Positions 48,424 through 57,060 of a stretch of DNA of 64,000 bases are shown here, piece after piece (the first letter of the stretch is position 1; each line of letters starts with the position of its first letter). The notes beneath the pieces are model-generated. The model did no database searches. It was not told where the DNA came from and was given only the letters and a program-made list of their open reading frames with translations. This DNA is from NCEH01 sp002257205 (GTDB taxonomy: Bacteria > Pseudomonadota > Alphaproteobacteria > Rhizobiales > Xanthobacteraceae). The position numbers and the translations under genes are program-made. Location of the stretch: the NCBI RefSeq assembly GCF_043195105.1, contig NZ_JBAFWO010000003.1; one strand, given 5' to 3'.

Positions 48424-49087
48424 ACATCCTTCTTCACGCCCACGGTCCCTCGCGCCCCGCGAGACCCAGGGTATTTCGCAGGTCAGGCTTTCTCATCTGC
48501 CTGTCATGTTCAAGCTGAACTTAGTTCACAATGGCCGAATTTATGATGGTCCTCGATAGATCCCTCAATCGGCACGCTCATGTGGAGAAAACGCCCTTTA
48601 AGGATCGCGATTTGTCGGCCATTTGCGACATTTTACCATGATAATATATGAAGTAGTGACCGAATCATTTCATCCTTTTTTTGTAAATACATAAATATAC
48701 CGTCGGTATCGCACATGAATGCACCAGTTGAGGCGCAAAGTACAAGGTCGATGTACTTCTATTGGTTTGCCGGCATATTATCTTCGGCATCCCTATCACG
48801 CTGCGACCTGGCGAAAGCCCAGAGCGATCGTTCCCCATTGCCCGCGGGCTGCCGATCCCGGAATAGGCCGGCACAATTTGAACGCGGGGCGCAGAACGGT
48901 ATCGCTGCCGCAGGCTCTCGGCCGGGCCCTTAAGCATGCCCCTTGACCCGCATCGCAATGGTCTTCAAGTGGCATCTCTCGCCGTCGGACCTCCCGCCGC
49001 GCTGAAGTCTCAGGCGTCGTCGAGGGCGGCGGCAAGGGCGGCGGCGTGGCCTTGATCCATTCCGGACCGACAAAGGGAGCCCTGCCC
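48424..49087. other. Long AT-rich intergenic region with two small palindromes
   Basis: This 664-base stretch between divergent genes includes an AT-rich block (about 48590-48800) far below the window's GC level. It has two perfect palindromes: ATACCG-T-CGGTAT (48697-48709) and AAGTACA-N7-TGTACTT (48738-48758). Short open frames here look random. I see no gene. It probably holds the GH18 promoter and operators. Confidence 0.5.
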
Positions 49088-49798
49088 GTGACGATTGAAG
49101 CGCTTGACCTTGCGGAGCGGCACGCGCGCGACGCGACCTGCGGCTGGAGCCTCGGCGTATTCGGTGCCGTGGCCGAGTTCATGCGCGACGCGGATGAAGC
49201 CACCGCCATTGATCGCCAGCCGAGTCGGCTTGAACTCTCCACCGCGCGCGGCGCCCTGCGCCTTGATGCCCATCCCGCCATGCAGGTGATCACCTATGAG
49301 ACGCCCTCCAGGCACGCGGAGCGGCGCCGGCCGGGCGTTGCGCTCTGCCTGCCCCAAGATCGAGCGCAACTTGCCACCCGTGCAGTCCTCACCGCGCTCG
49401 GTCCGGACGCGCAGGCGATCCGCCCGGAAGAGCGCGCCGGCGAATTGTTCGATCTCGGACTCGGCACGCCAACGCTGGATGCCCTGATCCGCATCACGGA
49501 CGCCGATCTCATCGCCGCCTTGCGCGCGGCCGAAGGCGCGACGTTGTTCGCGCGCCCTGACCTGCTGGGGCAAATCGCCGCCAGTGAGTCACATCGTGTC
49601 TTCCTATCGGCCCTCGGCCGCATCGAGGTGTTCCAGCCGATCCCGCCGCCCGATGGCACCAGTCCCAAAGGCCCGCATACCCACCTGTTGCCGAAGCTCC
49701 TGGCCCACAAGCTCGGCCATGCCGCCAACCTGCCGATTCCGGACGGACTCGCGGTTTGCCTATCGATCCACCCGCACGCAGAGACGCCGGATCATTAA
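49088..49798 (+). CDS. Unrecognised protein of about 236 residues
   Basis: The family is not recognised. Starting at GTG 49088, with an AAAGGGAG ribosome site, the product is soluble with no signal peptide or membrane helix. It carries phrases such as ATCGWSLGVFGAVAEFMRDADE near the start, PGVALCLPQDRAQLATRAVLTALGPDAQAIRPEER, and a His-rich end PKGPHTHLLPKLLAHKLGHAANLP. Codon use is like its neighbours. A GTG at 49046 is an alternative start. It lies between the GH18 gene and rpmG, and no context suggests a role. Confidence 0.6.
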   Translation: MTIEALDLAERHARDATCGWSLGVFGAVAEFMRDADEATAIDRQPSRLELSTARGALRLDAHPAMQVITYETPSRHAERRRPGVALCLPQDRAQLATRAVLTALGPDAQAIRPEERAGELFDLGLGTPTLDALIRITDADLIAALRAAEGATLFARPDLLGQIAASESHRVFLSALGRIEVFQPIPPPDGTSPKGPHTHLLPKLLAHKLGHAANLPIPDGLAVCLSIHPHAETPDH

Positions 49799-49927
49799 GG
49801 GCGCTCCGGCAGAGGCGGACGCGGGCATTGGCTCCCGCGTTGTGCCTGGGAGCGGATGAGCGGCTTCGGCGATCCCGCGGCGGCACGCGGGGCCGCTGCT
49901 GTTCGTCATGAGATTCTTCAAAAGAAA

Positions 49928-49949
49928 AGGGCGCCCCGAGAGGCGCCCT
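49928..49949 (-). terminator. Rho-independent terminator of rpmG
   Basis: The stem AGGGCGCC / GGCGCCCT has a 6-base loop. On the minus strand it is followed by a TTTCTTTTG tract, 26 bases past the rpmG stop. Confidence 0.82.
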
Positions 49950-49974
49950 GGTCAGTCACGATGAACAGGTCAGA

Positions 49975-50142
49975 TCACTTGATCTTCGTCTCGCGGAACT
50001 CGACGTGCTTCTTCGCCACCGGGTCATACTTCTTCAGCACCAGCTTGTCGGTCTTGGTGCGGGAGTTCTTCTTGGTGACATAGAACACGCCCGTGTCCGC
50101 GCTGGACAGAAGCTTGATCTTAATGGTTGCAGCCTTGGCCAT
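49975..50142 (-). CDS. rpmG: 50S ribosomal protein L33
   Basis: The 55-residue product reads MAKAATIKIKLLSSADTGVF at the start, then a Lys-rich middle and DPVAKKHVEFRETKIK at the end, matching L33 without zinc cysteines. L33 binds the E-site region of the large subunit. It follows the MFS, NUDIX, DUF983, rnr direction on the same strand and is ended by a strong hairpin terminator. Confidence 0.97.
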   Translation of the reverse strand: MAKAATIKIKLLSSADTGVFYVTKKNSRTKTDKLVLKKYDPVAKKHVEFRETKIK

Positions 50143-50261
50143 GGTCTATCCTTGATGCCGCTACGGCGCGCGAACCGAAAGCGGTCGCGGAAAAGAAATA
50201 CGCTCGCGCCACCGCTTTGGCGGCACGTGGGCGCGGAAATTCACTCATCCCGCCCCAAATG

Positions 50262-51437
50262 TCAAGCGTGGGCACGCTTTTCCACCATCAGGTGGCTTGC
50301 CACCACCAGCACATACATGCCCAGCATGCCGGCCATCACATAAGCAAAACCATACGGATTGTAGATGTCCATGCCGAGCCCGACCAGTGGAGGGCCGATG
50401 ATGAGCCCGAGCGAATAGAGCATCACGAACGCAGCATTGGCGGCGGCAAGATCGGCGCCATGGAATCGCGCCCCGAGATGGGCAAGCCCTACCGTATAGA
50501 GGCTGCCCACGACCCCTGTGGCCAGAAACACTGCAATCTTGAAGGCCAGCGTATCCACCGCGATCTGCACCATCACCAGCGCCCCGATGGTGCCGAACAG
50601 TGCGCAGCCGAGCAGCAGGATGCGGCGGTCGATTCGGTCGCTGACGAGGCCTAGCGGGATCTGGAATAACACATTGCCCAGGACCGCAATGGTCAGCAGC
50701 AGCGAGGCACCGCTCTCCGGTAGGCCGAGTCGCACGCCATAGAGCGGCAGAAAGCTCATGACCGCGGTTTCGATGGCGCCAAACACCAGGGCCGCGAGCG
50801 TCGCCACGGGCGACAGGCGGATGAACATCAGCACGCCATGATGGTCGCCGTCTGCAATCTTGGGCGTCATGCCGCGCGCCATGAGAATGGGGATCGCACC
50901 CGCCGCGAGCATGATCGCCCCCGCCACATAAGGCGGCCAGCCGCGCGTGCCGAGCAGGCCGAGAATCGCCGGCCCGATGGCCGCACCCACGGAAAGACCG
51001 GTGGCATAAATCCCCATGATCAGCCCGCGCCGGTGCGGCGGGGCCACCGCATTGATCCAATATTCACTCACCGCGAACAGGATGCAGAGCGCGGCACCGA
51101 AGGCGAAGCGCAGCGGAAACCATAGCACGAACGACGGCACGAGCTTGAACGCCAGCAGGCTCACGGCGGTCACCGCGATCGCAAGCGTCAGCAGCGCCCG
51201 AACGCCGAGCTTGCGCACCATCAGCGGCACGAACGGCGCAGTGGCGACCGTCGCCACCCCGGCGACCGCCGTGTTGATGCCGATCCAGGTGTTCGAGATG
51301 CCACGCGATTCCAATTCGAGCGCCAGGAGCGGAATCGACAGGCTGATACCGATGCCGACCACCGATATGGCGGAGATCGCTGCGGTAATTGAGGCAGACC
51401 GGCTCATGGGAGCGCCGGACTGCTGGGGGGCATGCAT
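50262..51437 (-). CDS. MFS transporter, YbfB/YcaD-like
   Basis: This 391-residue, 12-helix transporter has the conserved MFS loop APFVPLMVRKLGVRALL between helices 2 and 3. RFAFGAALCILFAVSEYWINAVAPPHRRGLIMGIYATGLSVGAAIGPAIL marks the region around helix 4-5. The second half is QIPLGLVSDRIDRRILLLGC. The substrate is unknown. The ATG at 51437 has AGGA at a suitable distance. It lies between rpmG and NUDIX in the rnr neighbourhood, on the same strand. Confidence 0.87.
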   Translation of the reverse strand: MHAPQQSGAPMSRSASITAAISAISVVGIGISLSIPLLALELESRGISNTWIGINTAVAGVATVATAPFVPLMVRKLGVRALLTLAIAVTAVSLLAFKLVPSFVLWFPLRFAFGAALCILFAVSEYWINAVAPPHRRGLIMGIYATGLSVGAAIGPAILGLLGTRGWPPYVAGAIMLAAGAIPILMARGMTPKIADGDHHGVLMFIRLSPVATLAALVFGAIETAVMSFLPLYGVRLGLPESGASLLLTIAVLGNVLFQIPLGLVSDRIDRRILLLGCALFGTIGALVMVQIAVDTLAFKIAVFLATGVVGSLYTVGLAHLGARFHGADLAAANAAFVMLYSLGLIIGPPLVGLGMDIYNPYGFAYVMAGMLGMYVLVVASHLMVEKRAHA

Positions 51438-51482
51438 GAGAATTCCTGAGACGTTCCTGAAGAGTGTCCCGCCGCCGGCGGC

Positions 51483-52217
51483 TTAATCGAGCAGGGTGCG
51501 TACGAATTTGCCGTAGCGCACGCTGTAGAACGGCACCGGTGTTTCGCGCCGGAAGCCGGCGTCCAGCCGTGCCTGCACCTCTTCCAGGATGACGCGGGTG
51601 ATGGCGGGAAGTTCCGCCTTCTCGGTTTCCTTGAAGGTCAGCCAGCGGGTTTCGATGAGTTCGGAATCCGGTCCCACCATGCCGTCCACCTTCTTCGCGA
51701 TGGCGCTGACATCGGCCGCGAAGAAGCGCGTGTCGAAGCGCTTGGGGCGGCGCGGCGGGGTGATGGCGCGTAGCACGAAGGTCAGCGATTCCAGATTGGG
51801 GAACACGCCGTGCTCGCGGAAGGCGTCCCAACCCTCGGCCGGGCTTTCCGGCGCGCCGGCCTCGGTGGTGCCGACGAGAATGCCGGTTTCCTCATACATC
51901 TCTCGGATGGCGGCGGCGGCGAGCGCCCGGCTGCGCTGGGCGCTCGCGCGAGGCGTCTGGTCCTGAAGGCGGCGCTCGCTTTCATTATCCAGCATGCCAA
52001 ACACCGGCATGGCGCGATCGCTCGCCTCAAGGCTGCCGCCGGGAAACACGAACACATTGGGCATGAAGCGGTGGCCGGGATGGCGCAGCCCCATCAGCAC
52101 GCGCGGTTCCTTGCGGCTGCGATCGAGCAGGATCAGCGAGGCCGCGTCGCGCGGCCGCACGTTCGGGCTGGTCTGCTGGCGTTCGACAGCGGAAAGGCGT
52201 GCAGCAAGATCAGTCAT
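51483..52217 (-). CDS. NUDIX hydrolase
   Basis: This 244-residue protein starts with a helical region and has the Nudix core: VFVFPGGSLEASD, and the box ending AAAAIREMYEETGILVG (about residues 97-113). The RE-x-x-EE-x-G residues bind metal and pyrophosphate. The box spacing is longer than usual owing to an insertion. These enzymes hydrolyse nucleoside diphosphates linked to other groups; the substrate is unknown. It overlaps the DUF983 gene by 4 bases (ATGA), so rnr, DUF983 and this gene form a tight operon. Confidence 0.88.
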   Translation of the reverse strand: MTDLAARLSAVERQQTSPNVRPRDAASLILLDRSRKEPRVLMGLRHPGHRFMPNVFVFPGGSLEASDRAMPVFGMLDNESERRLQDQTPRASAQRSRALAAAAIREMYEETGILVGTTEAGAPESPAEGWDAFREHGVFPNLESLTFVLRAITPPRRPKRFDTRFFAADVSAIAKKVDGMVGPDSELIETRWLTFKETEKAELPAITRVILEEVQARLDAGFRRETPVPFYSVRYGKFVRTLLD

Positions 52218-52687
52218 TGTGTGGCCGTTGGAAGAGCGGAGGGACGCGGTTCGCGTTCGGGACTGTTCGGGTCGAAGCCATGCATGCGCCGCGACCATTG
52301 CAACGCTATGAGAGCCCCCTTCAATACCGGGAGCAGCAGCAAGCTCAAGACCAGAGTGAGGGGAAGAAAGGTGACGAGGTGGACCCAGACCTCCGGGCGG
52401 AACACTTCCTCGACCAGGACCAGCAATGGTACGACGATATGCCCCACCACGAAAATCACAGCATAGGGTGGCGCGTCGTCGGCGCGGTGATGGTGGAACT
52501 CCTCATCGCAGACCGGGCACGCCTCGTGCACTTTGAGATACGAGCTGAACATGCGGCCGGTGCCGCATTGGGGACAGCGGCCGAGCGCGCCGCGCGCCAG
52601 GGCACGGCCGAGCGGACGCTCGCCGCCGGGCACTGGAGCCACCTTCCCATAAGCATAGGATGGGCCGGTCGGATCAATGGCACTCAT
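52214..52687 (-). CDS. DUF983 zinc-ribbon membrane protein
   Basis: This 157-residue protein has the DUF983 pattern. RCPQCGTGRMFSSYLKVHEACPVCDEEFHHHRADDAPPYAVIFVVGHI (about residues 37-84) holds a four-cysteine zinc-ribbon-like site and the first helix. A second helix follows (LPLTLVLSLLLLPVLKGALIAL). The function is unknown. It overlaps rnr and NUDIX by 4 bases each, indicating translational coupling. Confidence 0.9.
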   Translation of the reverse strand: MSAIDPTGPSYAYGKVAPVPGGERPLGRALARGALGRCPQCGTGRMFSSYLKVHEACPVCDEEFHHHRADDAPPYAVIFVVGHIVVPLLVLVEEVFRPEVWVHLVTFLPLTLVLSLLLLPVLKGALIALQWSRRMHGFDPNSPEREPRPSALPTATQ

Positions 52688-55194
52688 GGTCGTTTGCGTC
52701 CCCCGCCCGCCCCCGACGGGCCCGACTTGGATGGTCCAAGCTTACCAGATCCGGTTTTACCCGTTCCTGGCTTGCCCCGCCCTGGCGTCCCCTCGCCTCT
52801 GCGCGCCGGGCCGGTGGCGTCGCCCGCCGGCTTCAAGCTGCGCGCCTTGCCCGGACCAGGCCGCCGGCCGGAACGAACCCCGGCGCGCGCGCCTCTTACA
52901 TAGGCGCCCTCCGACAGAAGCTCAAATCGCAACGCGCCAGCGACGGGAGCCGCTTCCACCAGCTTGACCTCGACCCGGTCGCCAATGCGGTGCATTTCCC
53001 CCGTGCGATCGCCCACCAGCGCCTGCCGCGTCTCGTCGAACCGATAATAATCGGCGCCCAGCGTTGAAGCGGGGATGAATCCGTCCGCTCCGGTCTCATC
53101 GAGTGCGACGAACAGTCCCGCTTTGGTGGCCCCGGTGACGCGGGCGGAAAAAGTCGCGCCGATCTGGTCGGCGAGATGATGGGCGATCAGGCGATCCACC
53201 GTCTCGCGCTCCGCCGCCATGGCGCGGCGCTCGGTGCCGGAAATGGCGGTGGCCACCTCGGCCAATTGCTCGGGCGTGGTGCCTTCCGGAAGGCCGTCCT
53301 TGCCGAAATGGTGCGCACGCACCAGACCGCGATGAACAATCAGGTCCGAATAGCGGCGGATCGGCGAGGTGAAATGCGCGTAGCGCCGCAGGTTGAGGCC
53401 GAAATGCCCGTAATTCTCGGGCGAATATTCCGCCTGGGACTGGCTGCGCAGCACCACCTGATTGACCATGGGCGCGATATCGCTGCCCACCACCTGCGCC
53501 AGGATATGGTTGAAATTGGAGGGCCGGACCTGGTCGCTCTTGGGCAGCTTGATGTCCAGCGTCGCCAAGAACTCCCGCAGGATCGAGAGTTTCTCCAGTG
53601 TCGGGCCGTCGTGCACGCGATAGACCAGCGGCGTGCGCTTCTCCTCCAGCGTCTCCGCCGCCGCCACATTGGCGAGGATCATGAACTCCTCGATCAGGCG
53701 ATGGGCGTCCAGGCGCTGCGGCACGATCACCCGGTCTACGGTGCCGTCTTCCTTCAGCACGATCTTGCGCTCGGGCAGATCCAGATCGAGCGGCTGACGG
53801 GCCTCGCGGGCGATCTTCAGGCAGGCATAGGCGGCATAAAGTGGCCGCAGGACGCCTTCCAGCAGCGGGGCGGTGACATCGTCCGCCTGCCCGTCGATGG
53901 CCGCCTGGGCCTGCGCATAAGCCAGTTTCGCCGCCGAGCGCATCAGGACGCGATGGAAGGTGTGGCCGCGCTTGCGCCCGTCGGCGCCGATGACCATGCG
54001 GACCGCCAGTGCCGGACGGTCCTCGTGCGGGCGCAGCGAGCACAGATCGTTGGAAATGCGCTCCGGCAGCATGGGCACGACCCGGTCGGGGAAATAGACC
54101 GAGTTGCCCCGCAGCAGCGCCTCGCGGTCCAGCGCGGAGCCGGGCGGGATATAGGCCGCCACGTCGGCAATGGCGACCGTGAGAATAAAGCCGCCCTTAT
54201 TGGCGGGGTCTTCGTCCGCCTCGGCATGGACCGCGTCGTCATGGTCCTTGGCGTCCGGCGGGTCGATGGTGAGGAGGGGCAGCTTGCGCCAGTCCTCCCG
54301 TCCGGCAAGCTTTACCGGCTTGGCGGCGGCGGCTTCCTCAAGCACCGCTGGCGGGAAGACATGGGGAATGCCGTGGGCGTGGATGGCGACCAGCGAGATC
54401 GCCTTTTCGGTCGCCAGCGAGCCGAGCCGCTCCTTCACCCGCGCCGTGGGCAGGCCGAACACACGCTGGCGCATGAGTTCGACCGAGACCAAATCGCCGT
54501 CCTGCGCCTCCTGCTCGGCGCCGGGCGGCACCTGCAATTCACGGCCGAGATTTTTCTTGTCCACCGGGATGATGCGCCCGCCGCCGCCGTGCGGTGCGGC
54601 GCGGAAGATGCCGATGGTCTGCTTTCGCGCCTTCTCCAGCACCTTGATGACCCGGCCGGTGGGCAGACCTTCCTGCGCGCGGTCATCGAAAATGCGCAGC
54701 AGCACGCGATCGGAGAGGCCGGGCGCCGGCCCCTGCCCGCGCCGGGCCATGACGACGCGGATGCGCGGCGGCTCGCCGTGCTGCTCCTCGTCCCATTCCA
54801 CCGGAACGGCAATCAGATCGCCGTCGGCGTCGCGGCTTGCGATATCCGCCAGCAGCACGCCCCCAAGTGCACCGGGCACATGAACCTTGCGGCGGCGGCG
54901 CTCCACCGCTCCATCTTCGGCGAGATCGCGCAGCAGCGCCTTCAGTTCGATCTTCTGCGCGGAATCGAGCCCATAGGCGCGGGCAATCTCCCGCTTGTCC
55001 ACTTCGCCGCCGCGCGCCGCGATGAAGGCCGTCAGCTCCGCTTTGGTGGGTACCTCGCCCTGACGGGCCGGCGGCACGAAGGCCGCGCGCGCCTCCGCCT
55101 CGACCGCCGCGAGTCGGCGGCCGGCGCGCGTCTTGCCCCCGGCCTTTGGGCGGGGACGGGGGGAACGGCCGGCGGGAGTTGAGGATTTCGGCAA
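52684..55194 (-). CDS. rnr: Ribonuclease R
   Basis: This 3'-5' exoribonuclease of the RNB family can degrade structured RNA and matures stable RNAs. The 836-residue protein has an N-terminal winged helix with AYGLDSAQKIELKALLRDL, cold-shock OB domains (about residues 90-270) and the catalytic barrel with DPPDAKDHDDAVHAE carrying the metal Asp residues. LRRYAHFTSPIRRYSDLIVHR follows. A C-terminal S1 domain (about residues 670-770) precedes a Gly/Lys/Pro-rich tail. It is downstream of topA in many relatives, but here an MFS gene on the other strand separates them. Confidence 0.97.
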   Translation of the reverse strand: MPKSSTPAGRSPRPRPKAGGKTRAGRRLAAVEAEARAAFVPPARQGEVPTKAELTAFIAARGGEVDKREIARAYGLDSAQKIELKALLRDLAEDGAVERRRRKVHVPGALGGVLLADIASRDADGDLIAVPVEWDEEQHGEPPRIRVVMARRGQGPAPGLSDRVLLRIFDDRAQEGLPTGRVIKVLEKARKQTIGIFRAAPHGGGGRIIPVDKKNLGRELQVPPGAEQEAQDGDLVSVELMRQRVFGLPTARVKERLGSLATEKAISLVAIHAHGIPHVFPPAVLEEAAAAKPVKLAGREDWRKLPLLTIDPPDAKDHDDAVHAEADEDPANKGGFILTVAIADVAAYIPPGSALDREALLRGNSVYFPDRVVPMLPERISNDLCSLRPHEDRPALAVRMVIGADGRKRGHTFHRVLMRSAAKLAYAQAQAAIDGQADDVTAPLLEGVLRPLYAAYACLKIAREARQPLDLDLPERKIVLKEDGTVDRVIVPQRLDAHRLIEEFMILANVAAAETLEEKRTPLVYRVHDGPTLEKLSILREFLATLDIKLPKSDQVRPSNFNHILAQVVGSDIAPMVNQVVLRSQSQAEYSPENYGHFGLNLRRYAHFTSPIRRYSDLIVHRGLVRAHHFGKDGLPEGTTPEQLAEVATAISGTERRAMAAERETVDRLIAHHLADQIGATFSARVTGATKAGLFVALDETGADGFIPASTLGADYYRFDETRQALVGDRTGEMHRIGDRVEVKLVEAAPVAGALRFELLSEGAYVRGARAGVRSGRRPGPGKARSLKPAGDATGPARRGEGTPGRGKPGTGKTGSGKLGPSKSGPSGAGGGRKRP

Positions 55195-55486
55195 GGCAAG
55201 GGTCCAATGATCGGGCCGAACCTACCTGAGCGGACCGCCTTCTGCCAGCGTTTGCCCATGCGTGCCGCGCGGCCCTGCACGCCCAGCCGATTTTTCGGAC
55301 ACAACGCCATCAACCCACATTCCGTAGGCGCCGAAAGCTGTCACGAAACGGCGAGTTCGAAAACTTTCGTACCTAAAAGCCGCTTCGGGCGTTGAACGAA
55401 AGGCGCAGCAGGCCGAGAGTGCGGCGCTTTCCCGCCCGCCTGCATTATCCGGGCTCGCGGCTCAGCCGCTTTGCGATGAGTGTTTC
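55195..55486. other. Divergent region between rnr and the DHA2 gene
   Basis: The 292-base region between divergent starts presumably holds promoters for rnr and the MFS gene. I cannot assign operators. No gene is seen. Confidence 0.4.
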
Positions 55487-56992
55487 ATGAGCGCACCGAC
55501 CGAACCGTCCAGTCCCGCCCCGTCCCCCTCCGCCGCGTCCCTGAGCCATGCGGAGATCCTGACCATCATCATCGGCATTACGCTGGCGATGCTGCTGGCC
55601 GCGCTGGACCAGACCATCGTTGCGACCGCCCTTCCCACCATCGGCTCGGACCTGAACGATTTCGCCAATCTGTCCTGGGTCGTCACGGCCTATCTGCTGA
55701 GCTCAACCGCAGTGACGCCGCTCTATGGCAAGCTGAGCGACGTGTTCGGGCGGCGCGTGGTGCTGCTGTTCGCCATCGGCGTGTTCATGCTGGGCTCGCT
55801 GGCCTGCGCCCTGGCGCCGAGCATGCTCGCGCTGATTCTGGCGCGCGGCCTTCAGGGATTGGGCGGCGGCGGCTTGATTTCGCTGGCGCAGACCATCATC
55901 GCCGACGTCGTCTCGCCCCGCGAGCGGGGACGGTATCAGGGCTATATCGCCAGCGTGTTCGCGGCCAGCAGCATCGCCGGTCCGGTGCTGGGCGGCGTGA
56001 TCGCCGATCACCTCCACTGGTCGCTGATCTTCTGGATCAACCTGCCGCTCGGCCTTGCCGCTTTCCTGATGACCGAACGGACCCTGCGCCGCCTGCCGCG
56101 CCACGAACGGCGCCACAAGGTCGACGTGCTGGGCGGCGCGCTCATGATCGCCGCGGCCACCACCTTGCTGCTCGCCCTCACCTGGGGCGGCGTGCACTAT
56201 CCCTGGGACTCCGCGCCCATCCTCGGCCTGTTCGCGGCCGCGCTGGTGCTTTCCATCGCCTTCGTATGGCGCATGAGGACCGCGCCGGAACCGTTTCTGC
56301 CGCTCTCGATCCTCGCCAACCGCGTGGTCAGCATGAGCGTCAGCTCGGTGTTCTTCGTGGCCGGCATCATGATCGCGCTGTCGATCAATGTGCCGCTTTA
56401 TTTCGAAACCGTGCGCCTGTTCACGCCCAGCCAGTCGGGCCTCGCCCTCATTCCGCAATCGGCGGGCGTGGTGCTGGGCGCGACCATCTCCGGCCGGGCG
56501 ATGGCACGGCTGACCCATTACAAACTGCCGGCGATGATCGGGCTGTCCATCTCGTGCGCGTGCCTGGTGGCGTTCGCCCTGCTGCCGGACCACGTGCCCA
56601 CGGCGCTGCTGCTGGTGATGCTCGGGCTCATGGGCATCGGCATCGGGACCGTGCTGCCGGTGTCCACGGTCGCGATCCAGAACGCCGTTTTGCCGCACCA
56701 ATTGGGCACCGCCACCGGCACGTCGAATTTCTTCCGCGCCCTCGGCGCGGCCATCTTCGTGGCAATGCTTGGCGCGGTTCTACTCGGGGCGCTGGGCGTG
56801 TCCCAGCAGGGCGATATCGCGATGCTGGTGCACGATTCCGATCCGGCCGTGCTGAGCCACGCCTTCCATTTGGTGTTCGGAGCGGCGGCGGTGGCGATGC
56901 TGTGCGGCCTCGGCTTCCTGATCGCCATGGAAGAACGACCGCTGCGCCGCACCGTCCGCGACGCAGAAGAGGTGCCCGCCCTCGCCGAGTGA
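55487..56992 (+). CDS. DHA2-family (EmrB/QacA-type) MFS exporter
   Basis: This 501-residue transporter has 14 predicted helices. LAALDQTIVATALPTIGSDL in the first helix is the DHA2 motif D1. SWVVTAYLLSSTAVTPLYGKLSDVFGRR is motif A, and ARGLQGLGGGGLISLAQTIIADVVSPRERG follows. It exports drugs or metabolites using proton motive force; the substrate is unknown. No TetR/MarR regulator is adjacent. It lies on the opposite strand within the topA-rnr neighbourhood, suggesting insertion. Confidence 0.92.
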   Translation: MSAPTEPSSPAPSPSAASLSHAEILTIIIGITLAMLLAALDQTIVATALPTIGSDLNDFANLSWVVTAYLLSSTAVTPLYGKLSDVFGRRVVLLFAIGVFMLGSLACALAPSMLALILARGLQGLGGGGLISLAQTIIADVVSPRERGRYQGYIASVFAASSIAGPVLGGVIADHLHWSLIFWINLPLGLAAFLMTERTLRRLPRHERRHKVDVLGGALMIAAATTLLLALTWGGVHYPWDSAPILGLFAAALVLSIAFVWRMRTAPEPFLPLSILANRVVSMSVSSVFFVAGIMIALSINVPLYFETVRLFTPSQSGLALIPQSAGVVLGATISGRAMARLTHYKLPAMIGLSISCACLVAFALLPDHVPTALLLVMLGLMGIGIGTVLPVSTVAIQNAVLPHQLGTATGTSNFFRALGAAIFVAMLGAVLLGALGVSQQGDIAMLVHDSDPAVLSHAFHLVFGAAAVAMLCGLGFLIAMEERPLRRTVRDAEEVPALAE

Positions 56993-57030
56993 GGCGCCGG
57001 CGCTGAGCCGGCATCTTCAGAAGAACGAGG

Positions 57031-57052
57031 CTCCTGACTGGGCGGTCAGGAG
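57031..57052. terminator. Hairpin between the convergent MFS and topA genes
   Basis: CTCCTGAC-TGGGCG-GTCAGGAG gives 8-bp arms with a 6-base loop, 9 bases from the topA stop. There is no T-tract on either side, so intrinsic termination is possible but unproven. Confidence 0.4.
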
Positions 57053-57060
57053 ACTACCGG

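Noticed and set aside
48665..48958. Possible small genes in the 48.4-49.1 kb region
   Set aside because: Frames on both strands lack ribosome sites and protein-like composition, and span AT-rich palindromic DNA.
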